A stretch of DNA of 64,000 nucleotides from Eretmocerus hayati (GCA_029851415.1 CM056742.1:150851121-150915120), one strand, 5' to 3'; positions 10,911 through 24,058 are shown, counted from the stretch's first letter. Made by a program: numbers and translations. The notes: a model not told the origin generated them from the letters alone.

Positions 10911-13837
10911 GCCCAATATATAGTTTCCTGATAATGATCATTTCCTGAGATAGAATCTAATGAGGAGTTGTAGGCCGAGTTATTGCATCAAACCCATAAC
11001 ACTAGCATACGTCAAGTGTTTTCATTGACCGGGGCATCGAGCAATATCATACTGATCGAAATTTCGATTTGCTAGCACTGTAATCACAACTCTCGATGCC
11101 GGAACGGACCGAAAATCTTTTCGGACGTGGATCTAAGAGAGGGTGGTAACTGCCAGGAGATTCGACAGCTGAATGTCTATTCTGGCTAATTCTACAGGCA
11201 GAATCTCATCTCATCCTGCGAGAATCGTGACTACCATACGACGACTATGACAATAGCGTGATTGATTAGCAGCAGGATCGGGCGATGACTTGGCGAGTGT
11301 GATCTTAAAATCTCAGCTCTGTGATCAGAAATCTTGAGAAGCAGTCGATTCTCTTAGATTGAAGGGCGTAAATCTAGATCTCAATAGTAGCAAGCAGGAG
11401 ATTTGAGTGTCCTCACAGCCGAACATGAACGAGCACGAACCTGAACATCTCCACGGATTGACTCTGATCTCGAGTTGTAGAGAGACTTACGTTATCCGGT
11501 TCGCATACCACGAGCCTAACCCGACTGTGTTTATTGGATGGAACTTTGAGCAATATCCTAGTGATTGGAACTCTGATCCTCTAGCTGTGGGGTCACAATT
11601 CTCAATGAGGGAATGGACTACAAATCGTTTCTGGCAAGAATCTACCAGAGGGTGGTGGATACAAGGAGATTTGAGTGTTGAATCTCTATTCTGACTGTTT
11701 TCACAAGCTAAATCTGATTTCATTTACCAAAAAGTATGTTGACAATATAACCACCCAGAACGAACACGTGAACCAATAGCCTAGGGGTCGAGGGACATCC
11801 TACGACTTGCGACTCTCAAACCTCAGTTCTGTGATCAGAAATCTTGAGAAGCCGTATATTCTCATAGATTCACAGCCGTGAATCTACTACTCGATAGTGA
11901 CGGGTAGGGAATTTGAGTGTTCCCTTGCTGAACCTGGCCATCCCCACGGGTTAAATCTGATCTTCAGTAGTGGGATGACTTCCGTGATTCGGTCACCATA
12001 CCACGAACCTAAGCCAAGTGTGTTCAGTGGTCGAAAGTTCGAGCAATATTCTAGGCCTGGGAACTACGATCCTCTAGCTATGTGATCACAATCCTCGATA
12101 ACGAAATGGACTACAAATCTTTTCGGGCGTGAATCTAGGGGAGGGTGATGACTGCAAGGAGATTCAAGCGTTGAATTTCTATTCTGGACATTTTCACAAG
12201 CAGAATCTGATCTCATGTACCGAGAAGTATGGTGACCATAAAACGGCCCAGAATAAATACGAAGTTCAATAGCCTAGGGATCGGGAGGTATGCCAGGTCG
12301 TTCAAGTCTGAGATCTTAGCTCTGTGATCGGAAATCTTGAAATGGAGTCGGGGGGATTCTCGAGTTTTTTTATTACAGAGCTAAGAAACCAGAATCGCAC
12401 GACCTGGGATATCTCCGAGTCCCTAGGCTATTGGATCACGTGTTGATTATGAGCCGGTGTATATCCATCATGCTTCTTGGTACATGAGATCAGATTCTGC
12501 TTGTGATAATGCCCAGAATAGAGATTCAACGTCCAAATCCCCCTGCAATTACTGCCCTTCCATAGATTCACGCCCGAAAAGATTTGTAGTCTATTCTGTT
12601 ATCGAGAGTTGGTATTGCATAGCTGGAGGATCGTAGTTTCTATCCCTAGGATATTGCTGGATCGTTCGACCACCAAACACACTTAGCTTAGTCTCGTGGT
12701 ATGGTGACCGGATAACTTGAGTCTTCCTACGACTCGGGATCAGATTTTATCCGTGGGGATGCCCATATTCAGCAAGGATCCACTCGAATCTCCTACCCGT
12801 CACCATCGAGTAACAGATTCACGCCTATAAATCGATGAGAATCGACTGCTTCTCGAGATTTTTTATCATGGAGCTGACATTTTAGGATCGTACTCCCAAA
12901 GAATTACCCTGTCCCGCTGCTCTCAAATCACGCTCTGGTCATTGTCATCGTATGGTAGTCAAGCTCCTCGCAAGATGAGATGAGATTCTGCGTGTAAAGT
13001 TGGCCATGATAGAGATTTAGCACTCGAATCTCCTTGTACTCTTCGCCCTCTCTCAGATTCACGCCCGGAAAGATTTGTGGTCTAATCCGTCATCGGGAAT
13101 CGTGATTACATCCCTAGCGAATCGGAATTCCGATCGGTAGGATATTGCTCGATCATTCGGTCAATGAAGACACTTGACGCATGCTCGTGGTATGGTTTTT
13201 GATGCCATCATTCGGCCTACAACTCCTGATCAGATTCTATCTCCGGAAATAATCATTATCAGGAAACTGTATCGGAAACACCATCACAGCCGCCCACCCA
13301 ATATGGTTCTGAGGCTGGGTGATGTAAGATTTGTACCAAGTGATTTCGAAATATCAAAGACCCTCCCCGACTTTTTCAACTCGATCTAGTCCAACATGCG
13401 TCCTTGCTTTTGCAGCCACCGATTCAACGCGATTCGGGAGCTGTGTGATCTCAAATTCGTGCTTCGCGTTACCAAAACACTCAAAAAACAACCTTGCTTA
13501 ACTTGCAAACTGCGTTCTCGATCAATCCGCGCTCCCGCCCCGCAACACGATTAGGAGACTGGTCGATCTCAAATTCGTGCTCAGCGATGCTCAAGTATCC
13601 CCAAAACACCCATACTCAACTCTCGAACTCCGATCGAGAGTTAGATCGATAGATAACCTCATAACCTCCCATTTATCGATATTTATTCAATTAATCCTGA
13701 AAAAACTAGCCATTTTCCGTCTTCGAGCCCATTGAACTTTTTGTTCAGAATTTTTCGCTCTACAACTTATCTTTTCCCCGGCAAAATTCACCTAAACCCA
13801 AAATCCTATATATCTCTCGGAGAGGAGTCCTTTCCTT

Positions 13838-14046
13838 CAAACTGACCCCTTGCAGAAGTCAATTCCATGTTCCCACTCAGTAACTACGGCAACTTGATTG
13901 AAAACTTGATGACCAGAGTGAGATGACCCTATCCATCGTGAACCAGAGCGTCGAGACCTCCTCTTGCATCCATTCTGTAGGTCTAAAGAATCGTGCATCT
14001 TCAGCTTCAGTCGATCAAATGGAGTTCTGCAAGGAGTCATTTTTAA
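13838..14046. mobile_element. nested foldback MITE in the right arm of the large palindrome
   Basis: The left arm has continuous sequence where the right arm carries about 210 extra bases. The insert has inverted ends ('ctgaccccttgcagaa' mirrored by 'ttctgcaaggagtcat'). It is flanked by CTTTCCTT (13830-13837) and ATTTCCTC (14051-14058), which look like a slightly decayed 8-bp duplication. That would suit hAT, but the right edge is uncertain by a few bases. Confidence 0.55.
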
Positions 14047-14636
14047 GGAAATTTCCTCAACTTTTGATTGGAACTACTTTAAAATTCAGTCAACCACGCG
14101 CGCATGCGCAGAAATCTCTGTTTTTTGATTGGTCGGAGAATGAAAAAACGGAAATTCGACCAAAAAACACGTAAAACTGTAAAAAAACAACTTCGGACTA
14201 GTTCCATCACCTGGATCGTGCAATTTTGCATGAGAAATCATATTTTTGAAAAATTAAAAGAGATTGCTTCTTGAGATAATCAGGTTAGCCTGATTTTTCC
14301 GGAGTTTGCCTGATCAGGGCCTGAAGAAGCTTAACGAAAATTTCCAAGGTTAGTTTTGATAGATTTTTTCAAGATCTTTTGAATGGTGCAAACCACGTTT
14401 CATTATCTTGAGCCAAACTCGAGATATATTCAATTTAGTACAAAAAGATCAGGATTTTGATGCTCTGGTGGAATCGAAAAGCGAAACAGAAATAGCTCCG
14501 CAGGTGACTCCGAAATTTTTTTGGGACCTCCCAGTGGGTGGAAACTTTATATTTCGGACAGCAGAATCGTATCAAAACTACGAAAAACTGATCCGAGACG
14601 TCACTATTCTTCATGTGTCGTTTTTAAATGGAATCC

Positions 14637-15008
14637 ATCCACTGTTACAGTTCTTCTCCCACTCTAGCTTCAGCCTCTTATCTGATTAATAAATATGAAC
14701 CCATTGGCAGAAGTTGATCAGTTGACGCCAGATACCAGTTATTTTTTCAGTAACCATTGACAGAATTGTTCCCTTCACTTTTAATGATAACGTAATTGTG
14801 GTGATGATTACCTCGTCGAATCTGGTGCTTTTGGCAAGCGATTGGAGGGGGGGGGGGGCTTTGATCTATGGCAAAGCATAAAGATCATTTTTATGTTATC
14901 ATAGTTTCCAGGCTTAGTCATTCGATCTTGAATTTATAGAGTTCATATTTTATGTTTATTGACACATGAATGATCGTAATAGGATTCAGGTACGATTGCC
15001 ACACTGAA
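14637..15008. other. intergenic with a 12-G homopolymer
   Basis: Ordinary sequence apart from a run of 12 G at 14847-14858. The run is prone to sequencing and assembly length error. Confidence 0.5.
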
Positions 15009-15093
15009 GCCACTGTGGTCTCGTGGATAAGATCCTCACCTTCAATGAAGAGAGCCTAGGTTCAACTCTCGGCCGGTACCAATGTCAATTCTC
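15009..15093 (+). repeat. tRNA-derived SINE head with A and B boxes
   Basis: The stretch contains a Pol III A-box-like segment (TGGTCTCGTGGATAAG, 15016-15031) and a B-box-like segment (GGTTCAACTCT, 15059-15069), spaced as in a tRNA gene. The acceptor stem does not close into a functional tRNA, so this is a SINE head rather than a tRNA gene. The body is cut by the hAT MITE at 15094 and resumes at 16061. Confidence 0.6.
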
Positions 15094-16052
15094 CAGGGTA
15101 TGACAAATAACGCTAGTTTCGTTATGGTGCGTTATTAACGAAACCCTTGGAGATCTGTTATGATATTCGTTATTCCGTTAAATAATGGGTAGAATTTCGT
15201 TATGTTTTTCGTTACGTTACTAGAATAACGTTAAAATGATAACGAATTGAATTTCGTTTCGTTATGAGTTTCGGTATTTTTAACGAAACGTATAACGAAA
15301 TTCATGTGGATAACGTTATTCGAAACTAACGAAACTAATAACGAAATTGAGTAACGTAATTCCCAAGACATTTCGTTAATGTTTTTCGTTACGATAACAT
15401 AACGAAATTCTTTTCCGAGTTTCGTTACTTTATTTTTCTCATTATATTCACTGCCACTCTTAAATTCTGAGTGAACGCAATATTACCCTCTCTGAGAATG
15501 ACGGTATCTCGGATTCTATGCGTCGTAGGAGAATTTTGAAAAAAGTATCTCCGGATACTTGGTTGTATCCACCAACCTAGTCTATTTCTGGCGCATTAGG
15601 AGTCAGTCATATCCGATCTTCTCTATTTAAGGCCCTCGTGAGGCAAAACTTCGTCCTGATCACTTGGCGAAAGAAAGAAAACGAAACGAAATACAATTTC
15701 CATTTCGTTACGTTACTCGCGGGAGTAACGTAACGAAATTAATTATAATGTGAATAACGTTACTTGAATACCGTAACGAAACTCCAATACTTGAATTTCG
15801 TTTCGTTATTAATAACGTTATTCACGTAAGAGCCGAGTTTCGTTACTATAGAATAACGTTATTAATTACAAAACGAAATCCAAAGATTGGAGTTTCGTTA
15901 CGTTATTGTATTACGTTAGTGACATTACGTTACGGTATTTGGTTATGTTATCCTAACGTAACGAAATTACCTCATGATTTCGTTTTTTGTCATGAGAACG
16001 TAACATAACGAAATCGATAACGCAATTTTGTTATGTTACTTGTCAAACCCTG
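15094..16052. mobile_element. hAT-type MITE with perfect 8-bp target duplication
   Basis: The left terminus CAGGGTATGACAAATAACG pairs with the right terminus (GTTATGTTACTTGTCAAACCCTG on the plus strand). CAGGG termini are typical of hAT. The 8 bp CAATTCTC flank the element at 15086-15093 and again at 16053-16060, exactly as hAT insertion predicts. The interior has no gene. It consists largely of variants of TTTCGTTACGTTAT and their complements, so it folds on itself at many registers. It sits inside a SINE and is therefore the younger insertion. Confidence 0.9.
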
Positions 16053-16060
16053 CAATTCTC

Positions 16061-16150
16061 ATAAGGATCTGTTTGGTGACTTCTGTAGTCCGAAATCCAC
16101 CTAAAACTGTAGATCCTGCAGAAATACCTTGAAAAGAAGTTAAGGATGCC
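16061..16150 (+). repeat. probable continuation of the interrupted SINE body
   Basis: Removing the hAT MITE and one copy of its duplication joins the tRNA-like head directly to 'ataaggatctgtttggtgac' and the following ~80 bp. This gives a composite of about 170 bp, a usual SINE size. The 3' limit is a guess because no second copy is present. Confidence 0.4.
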
Positions 16151-19100
16151 TTGAATAAATGAAAATTGTTTGCCATACACAAGCTCATTATAGATGCAAT
16201 TATCAGAAGATCATTCGACCTTTTTGGTCAAAGGTGTGAGATTTCAACAATATTTCATTGAATTACATTGAACGTTTCCACGGACTCGCCAAAACACATG
16301 GACCAAAGTATACTACTATGGTCCGCTATCAATAAAATTCTCCGATCAATAAATCGTCTGAAAGATCGCAAAGTCCACTTGATTCAATCCCCGCGATTGC
16401 AATCTAGACAGTAAGAGTCAAGTGCCGACAAGCCGACATGAAAAAGCACCTTAGCTTCAAGAAGTGAGCGCGCGTTCATAGCCGAGCATCAAGATAGCAC
16501 AAACCGTGGCACGACCTTTTCTCTCTTCCTATTGCTGATCTTTTCCATTATCAAGTTTTCACATTGTCCTCCATGGGCTGTTATTCTTTTGTCGTGGAGA
16601 ATCTTAAGTTACCTGGTAAATGGCTTGAAAATTGTCTGTACTCAGCCGTAATGACAATTTATACGTGAACGGCTATAAGAATGTCTGAGGTCTCAATGAG
16701 TATCAGTTTTGTGCCACAAGAAAGCTCATCAAAGAGCAAAGAGGTCGTATCTTTTGATTTAAAGATCGAAGTATCTTATTTCGAACTTCGAGGGTGGAAT
16801 GATTCTACAATTTTTGGCTTTCTTTTATCAATCGAGGATTTTAGACTCAGAGCCCTTACAGTTATCGGAAATGAGATTCGCTATAATCCAAATTGGGCGC
16901 AAAGGCAGCTGTTTTGGATAATATTAGAACAATTCGAAGAAGATTTTCAAAGAATTTGAATAATGCGAAAATTCAAGAGGATCCTCGTTGAGTAGATTGA
17001 ATATCATCTTTGCATCTAATTTTAAGAATCGGATTCCAGCGGAATGACTCTTTTCGACAGGGAAGGAGCTCCCAATAATCTCAGCTAAATGTCCTAATCA
17101 AGTGAAATCCCCTGTATCCCAAGGGGAAAGTCATGAAAAATTATAATGAATAAACCAATATGCCAGGAAGGCTTGCGAGAATATTAATGAATGGATGATT
17201 TTTCCTAATATCAATTCCTTTAAGAAGATGAGTCATCCACTAAAACTGCGACAATTCGTCTGCATTTCTAATTACACCAAAACTCAAGGATGCCAAGATC
17301 AATTACTTGAATTAATCTACCAGCCTACAGTACATCAAATTCAACCTGTCCTTTAGCGAATATCAACAGTAGACAAGAATACCGTCTGCTATACTGCTCC
17401 ACTCTGTTTAACCAACCTCACCGCAAAATTTACTCAACGCTACAGCGCCGATCTCAAATACCTTTCCAATTATCTTCCCAACCTCTAGAGGATCAGACGG
17501 TGAATTAATTCCACTACTGCTTACTTGTAACGCGCTCCGCAAGCAGAAAAGGTAAAGAATCTAGGGGAAAATCCAGAAAATGCAGAAGATGTAACGCAAA
17601 TGCGTAGATGAGCTGCTTATTTATCTTGCATCTTCTCACAGGAAAGCAAAAGCAAATAGCGATGCTGTAATATATGAATATAGAATTAAAGAATGGAAAT
17701 ACGGTAGCTCAACGCGTGCAGAAGGATAATATGAAGGGGGCAAAGACCTCATAATGAGTACTTCAAGGTTCAGCCAAATATTTACCGACACGCGATGCGC
17801 GCGACTACTCTCTAATGAGTTTTTTATTCTGCAGCCTCTGCTCCAATTCTACCTTTGTTCCTCCCTTTCTCCAGACTCTATATATGTCTCATTGCGTTCG
17901 TGGCTATACTGTTCGCACACCCCTTGCCCATCCAGTCACTCAAGGGCTGAGTTGCATGCCAGGCCATATTTATTATACATCATTCGTTTCTCTAACTCTT
18001 TCGATGCTACTGCTTACACTTGACGTGCTCATTTCTTCAACCGTTCCTATTGAAATCTGGATGGTCAAAAGCTTGAACACAGGCACCGTTTGTTTATAGC
18101 ATAATCGTAAATCAGAAGTATTGAGTAATACGAATAATTTTAAACTACTCAAAAGACGATTTCTTCGGAAATGTTTTCCACCATTCTATAGGGAATCCAG
18201 CCTGCGCACAGGAGCTCTGAGCACCTTCTTTGCAGGAGTACCTGGTACATTCCAGGTATTTGTTGATGGAAAAATCAACCTGGTATCAAAATCAGAAATC
18301 AGAATTCTAATTCTGAAACTTCATGATATAATCTTGAATTCTCAATGATAAAAAATTCCATCCAATAGGAGATGGTCCAACTGTTTTAAGACAAGATTTC
18401 TGTAGCCTTGTTAGAAAATTACTTATCCTCGTGGTCAAAATGTATACCCAAGGCGAATAAAACTTTTGACCACTCGATTCATCATCGTGTGATAAATGCC
18501 TCTCTCTCGAGAATGCCGTTCAACGTGTCTTTGAGTTAGCTCTGAAAGTACACTGGTCGCTGAGCTGTGTCCAGCAACTGACTCTTATGGACTTCTTCGA
18601 ATTGGAAATATCTGATCCCAACACCTCATATCCAATCTCACATTTGATGTAGTATAGTAAATTCAAGTTGAGAACCACTTTTGTAGTATTGCTTCAACCA
18701 TTCACTTTATTCTGAAAGGATATTCAATTTTTATACGTGAGTGAGGAGATGAAATCGCTCAGAGACTATACCAATATGCTCGCCAATATGTTTGATCCGT
18801 GTGTAGAAAATATGATCGCCATTCATGTGGTAAGAATGGTGCTTTCGAGCTTCGTAAAAGCTCGAAAGCAGCTTTATTGGTTCAATACATTCTCTGCTCA
18901 AGAAGCAATAATTGTACAGAAAAATCAAAACTTTGAATCTCTGTAGCTTCAGAAAATATATATTTATTTGGCGAGGGAAATCTCCTTAAAGTCCTGAGTA
19001 GCTCACGACGAGAGAGATGGAGCCGAAGTTGAGGGATCAAACAAAGAGAGGGCCAAGGAATAAGCACAAAACTCTGCATTTACAAACTCAGGGAAGAGGA

Positions 19101-20845
19101 AATGCTGCCGTTGGCGTGAAAGATGGTGAAACATTGAAGAATTGCTCTGCTCATAACAGTAAGACAATCATAGAAATTCTTAGGCTGAGAATTTCACCGG
19201 GAACAAGGCGATCTTGTTGAGATCCATACGTCAAAAGATAGCCCTCGAACTTTGAATGATTTACTACTCTACAAGTATCAAATCAATTTTACTCGGGAAG
19301 TGGCAAGTCAGGATTTTGTCATTGGATGGGAATACGCAGAACCTTCATTCTCCCAATGACAAAATTGGAGTTTGTGTCGATGACTGTTCAGTTACACGCC
19401 ACGGGATGTTCATGGTAGAACCATCTTGTTTTAGGTTTTTGTTCATTATTTGAGTTCTTTTGAGTGATACTTTCCTTCGTCAAGAAATCTCAAAGCCTGG
19501 CTGATACGAGGAATTAATTTTATATGGGTCACTGAATGTTGAACTTATATCGACTCCTCAGAAATGCAGTACAGAATCACGTTTGCTGATGCTGAAACAT
19601 AATCTAGCTCCTAACAACCGTAGAACCATATACGATATATCATGCAATTTTCCTGCTTGTACATACATGGCACTGTACAATTACACGTGACGCAGCTTCA
19701 CGCTCGGTATAACATGTATTTGGGCATGCTTGTACATTCGCAGCAACGTGAATCTATAGCTATGCAGCTGGTATCTCTCGGTGTATGCAACGTGACCAGT
19801 GCAGCATGTAATATCAGAATAGGGTCAGCAACCTTGTCTTTGTCTGCTATTCACCAGACAGGTCACCCACTCAGCGAAATTAAGAAGGCCGATCTTGTAC
19901 CTATGATACGAATGATTTGAGATGGCTCTCTGAAATGATATACTGTTTATAGCGTAAAAGTTATGATCATTTATTGCAAATTCAAAGTATGTGGAGGTAA
20001 TCAAGTCATGCTAAATACTTAAGGTATGACTTTGGTGGTTTTGGGTGAAAAAAAATGATTCTTCAAAACTTGTTTCATTCTATTCTTCGAACTGTTTTGG
20101 AAAGATATCAACAGCTCCCAACTTGTTGTTCATATCATTTTGTTCTGAATGAGTGACTTGCGATGAGCGATTTCGCATCAAAAGGAGGTTTTTTACTGCT
20201 TTTCCAAAGTATCGATTTCAAAGTTCCCGCTTGACGATTATCTCGTTTTTTTGGGGTCCCCATGATTCATTAGTGTTTTTGAACATGAACTGCTTATTGT
20301 AGGTCTGGCATCATATCAGACATGATATTGACACACTGTGACAGTATTTGACATATGAGAGATGAGGATGCATGGCGTCACATAATCAATGTAATAATTC
20401 TATGAGTATTCTGACTCACTTTTGATGCTACTGTTATTGAAGATGCTGGATCTTCTCGTGTCCACGACCAATCATTCTTGATGTTCAACTCATCAAAACA
20501 TTCTTACATGATTAGATATAGTCCATGTGAAATAGTTTAGAAGAGTGATAAGTTATTCTAATACATGAAACTCAATAGGATCAGATGAATAGTGTATACT
20601 ATTGTAGCTATTGGTCTTCATTATCCTCACATATGGCAATATGTATGATGTGTTGTGAGTTGAAGTATTAGTTTTTAGGTTATTGGTAAGATAGTATAGA
20701 TTCTGCCAAGGATGACCTCGTTCCAGTGATTGAGGAATATTAAAGTACACTCTGACCTCAGAACATGGTAAATGCTCTCCTTCGAAGATACTTTGATCTG
20801 TTTCTAGCTGTGTATCGACAGAGCCATGGCGAAGGAATTAATGCT
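16151..20845. other. 4.7 kb without a recognisable gene
   Basis: Frames of 60-95 codons occur (16681-16959, 17754-18099, 19642-19920) but show no family features. A perfect 12-bp-arm hairpin (GCTTTCGAGCTT, five-base loop, complement) lies at about 18841-18868. A short inverted pair near 19312-19366 ('attttgtcattggatggga' against 'tcccaatgacaaaat') is also seen. Confidence 0.35.
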
Positions 20846-20989
20846 GGAATTCATAGTCGTTAATCCGAGATTAGAGTCAGCGGATTTAGGGCGCTGCGAT
20901 CGCCATGGCGAGGCATTTTACATCTGGGAACAGCAATCGCAGGGCTCCTAATCCGCCGAATCTGATTATGGATTAACGTCTATGAATCC
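20846..20989. mobile_element. foldback MITE with GGATTCATAG(A/T)CGTTAATCC termini
   Basis: The left arm 'ttcatagtcgttaatccgag' is mirrored by 'ggattaacgtctatgaatcc' on the right. Inner arms also pair ('agcggatttagggcgctgcgatc' against 'gcaatcgcagggctcctaatccg'). No clean target duplication is seen. It is about 144 bp and non-coding. Confidence 0.65.
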
Positions 20990-22318
20990 GAGCCTAAGAG
21001 TTTGAATAGACCAGTACTCAGTTTGATTTGTTCATGGAGTTCAGAAACAATTATCAGGCTATCTCCACCAGAATCTTGGTGTCCTGAAGGAATTGAAGTG
21101 ATGCCTCTCTATCGGTACAGAGATGACTGCAAACTCACTATAGTGACCACCTAAATTTGCGCTCGGAATATATTCAAATGGCGATTGAGCAGGAGTGCCT
21201 CGATGAAATTCAAAAATCCTTTTTCGGAATCATTCAGCTCTCACTCAAGCATGATCTCTTGATCAAATCACTCTTTCCGGACTTTTTCCTTAAAAGATAC
21301 AGGTTGAACAATGCCGAGAAAATTCTTTTACTAGAAAGTTGTGGAAACTACTAATTAATATGACCATTCTCAATAGGAATTGGAATTGAATCAAAAATCG
21401 TCAGCGAAAAATGTGTACCTGCGAGGGTTGAACGGACAAAATATGGAATACCCAGCTATGAATTATCCAAATGAGCTGAAAATCACCCAAGGTTCATCTG
21501 ATTTTCATGTTGGGCAAGTGTAGAGGTCATAGCATGTGAGTGCCATAACCCCAAAATTTTGGTTTTTATTTCTGAGAATTCAAGGTATAACTTTCTAGTA
21601 GCTTTCGTCTAGTATTCAAATTTCCGCGTGCCTCTGAGGCGGTATAGTGGCGATCTTTTCGCCTTCTGACTGACGCGCAATGTAAATACTCGCATATGGG
21701 CGTGCTCATATATATGCACTAACACATAGAAACTTGGAAAATTCCACGAGTTTCTATGAGGAATTTTTCATATGAAACTGTATGAAATGAAAAACTTTCT
21801 TATACCCTCATAAAGCTTATTTTCTGAGCTTTTCAGTATATATAAACTTTTTCTGAGAACAATTGATTTACTATTCGTATTTTATTTCACAATCTGATTT
21901 TTTCGATAAAAAACGTACCATAACGTTTACTCACAACTTTTTCGGTCAATTGCACTCGTTAGATCTCTAAGAATTCAAGTATACGTGAGATTTCTTTTGA
22001 TATTTGAAAATAATTGCAAAATCAGGCACCGTGTAAATATTGTAAATAATATCCTTGTAAAATTGAGTTTTACAATTTTTGGTTATTTTATGTGAAAAGC
22101 GATTTGATTACATTGGAGTAATAAGCAAAAGTACTTAAAATTTTGATTTATTTCCTCGGATTTTCGATCATAGATGATTAGCCACGTTTTTCCAGAACAT
22201 TCCAGAGAATTATCTTTTTGTTCATCACGATAAAATAAAAATGATTCTGTTCAATTTGTGCATTGAATTTAAATGATTTTGGGATACAGAATCCAATGGT
22301 GTAAATGAATCGTGTGAA
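20990..22318. other. intergenic, nothing recognised
   Basis: Very AT-rich, without a supported gene. A short 'acatagaaacttggaaaattccacgagtttctatgagg' inverted pair lies near 21725-21760. Confidence 0.35.
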
Positions 22319-23969
22319 TCTTATATTATTAATGGATAACTTCGATATTCGAGATTCGAGGCGTTCCGATCGAGATTTCGCGCGCCACTTACGAGTCGTC
22401 TCAATGTGTGTTGCTGTGGATTAATGACATTGTATTATTTGAATGTATTCATAGGTAAATCAATATAGTTGAAAGTATCCAATCATGCGATCTACATAGC
22501 CGATTTATTATATCTGTTGATTATTTCCAATTCATCGAAAGAAGAGTAATGATGAGTTTCGAGCATCTGAACTCATGCACTGTAGTGTTTTGTCCAGTTC
22601 TGTCTGCTTCGTTGTCAACATTGAGCAGGTGATCGGTCGCGCCTGCGCATCATATCGGATTTTATTACACCTACTTGGATTAATCGGATCGCGATTCGCT
22701 CGCTAAATGAGTGATAGGAAAGTAGATTGCTGCTTGACCGACAACAGGAATATCGGATATCCCGTGTAATAATGAGGTTAATGGTAACATTTGAAGATTT
22801 TTTTTCTGATTTCATCTTCCTTCAACGACCGGAAAGATCTCAGGAACGCTTATTTAAATTCTCAAAATGATCCATACAAACTTAATAGTTGCATCCATAC
22901 TGTTTTTTGATGGGGTGGATTAACTAGAATTTTTTTCGTTTTTTATGAATGTTTCAACATAATTCTTAAATTACATGTGTAAAATGTTGTGATTGAGGTA
23001 GATCAACTAAAATTCTCTTTGTGAATGTTAAACATCCTTACATAATTTTGAAAAAAGTTTTCAATTTGTGAATATAATTCTTCAAGTTCTAATGCGTAAA
23101 ACAACTCTTCAGTTGGTGGATGGCTCTGAATTGGACCGAATGGATTGAGGAATTTTTTATTTGTGAATAATGTATTCTTGCAAATTGTAGGAGGTTCGAT
23201 AACTCTTTCATTTCTGGATGATGATCAGTTGAATTTCAAATGATCGATCAAAAATTTTTCATTTGTGAACTAAAAAAAAAATGTCTACAGAAACATTCAA
23301 GAAATTTTTGCTTCACAAAGGCTGATTGGCTGATATTTGTGCATATCCTTGAAAAATTCTTCCTCCTTCTCTTCCATAACCGACTTAGAGGAGAAAAAGG
23401 AGAAGGAGAGAAATATGTCTCCATCCGAGTATGAGTAAAAACCTTTGAAAATCTCAATCAAATTGGAAACCCACATATTTCACGTGAAAATTGAGATTTT
23501 CATGCGCAAGCGTTGCATGAATCCAAATCATTGATTTTGGAGTTGAGCTCAATTCTCCAATTCTCAAAATGATCTTCGTTCCTTAATGGCCACCCTCGAT
23601 GATGTTTTATAAGAACTGGATAGTTTTTTGACCCCACACCATACGGGTGGTTGAACCATGCGCGCGCAGCGCGCGCACTTCGTAGATTGAATAGCTTTTT
23701 GAGATTATTCGAAAAATCCCTCAGACAGTCGTGAATTTTTGAATCAGAAATCCATGAACTTCGATTTCGAGGCATGTTAGATGGATAAACATATAATAGA
23801 TGAATGATATTTCCATTCCATATTTTTATACTATTTCATATTTGCTCCTTTCTGGTACCATATATACCTGCATAATTTTTTTCTCAAACACAATAGCTTT
23901 TTCCGTATGTTCCAGAATTTCAAGCCATCGTAACCATCCGCGCGCAACGCGCGCGTCTTAGAGTTCTAG
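22319..23969 (+). mobile_element. non-autonomous Helitron, copy A
   Basis: The element begins TCTTATATTATTAATGG and ends GAGTTCTAG, with A immediately before and T immediately after. This is the Helitron rule of 5'-TC, 3'-CTRR and insertion between A and T. A GC hairpin (CGCGCGCAACGCGCG) ends about 10 bp before the terminal CTAG, as expected. A second internal GC hairpin (GCGCGCGCAGCGCGCGC) lies near 23660. A second copy at 53435-55162 has the same ends and order, and its insertion into satellite DNA confirms the boundaries. There is no Rep/helicase frame, so it must be mobilised in trans. Confidence 0.9.
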
Positions 23970-24058
23970 TAACATTGATTAAAACCTGATTTTTCACGGG
24001 ATATGGGTTCTTCGAACGTTCCATCATCTATTAGAATATCTTTATACGATATAGATAC

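Larger units (their letters stand above)
8655..14636. mobile_element. ~6-kb nested palindromic foldback element
   Basis: The ends GGATTCCATTTAA and TTAAATGGAATCC are inverted. The outer arms (8655-9418 against 13654-14636) match over most of their length. Inside the arms is a ~125-bp tandem repeat (9935-10560 and 10690-10910, mirrored at 13290-13650). Inside that is a second inverted region (10910-12350 against 12360-13290) containing a ~500-bp tandem unit that starts near 11310, 11818 and 12300. The centre is near 12360. Long inverted ends built from internal tandem repeats are the hallmark of Foldback/Galileo-type elements (P superfamily); that assignment is inferred. There is no transposase and no clean target duplication: the 9 bp outside each end (atcactgag and atccactgt) are only loosely alike. 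The many frames in this interval are repeat artefacts. Confidence 0.75.

Noticed and set aside
14847..14858. 12-G run as a G-quadruplex or regulatory site
   Set aside because: A single homopolymer in non-coding DNA, equally explained by slippage.
15009..15080. Functional tRNA gene
   Set aside because: A and B boxes are present but the acceptor arms do not pair, so it is better read as a SINE head.
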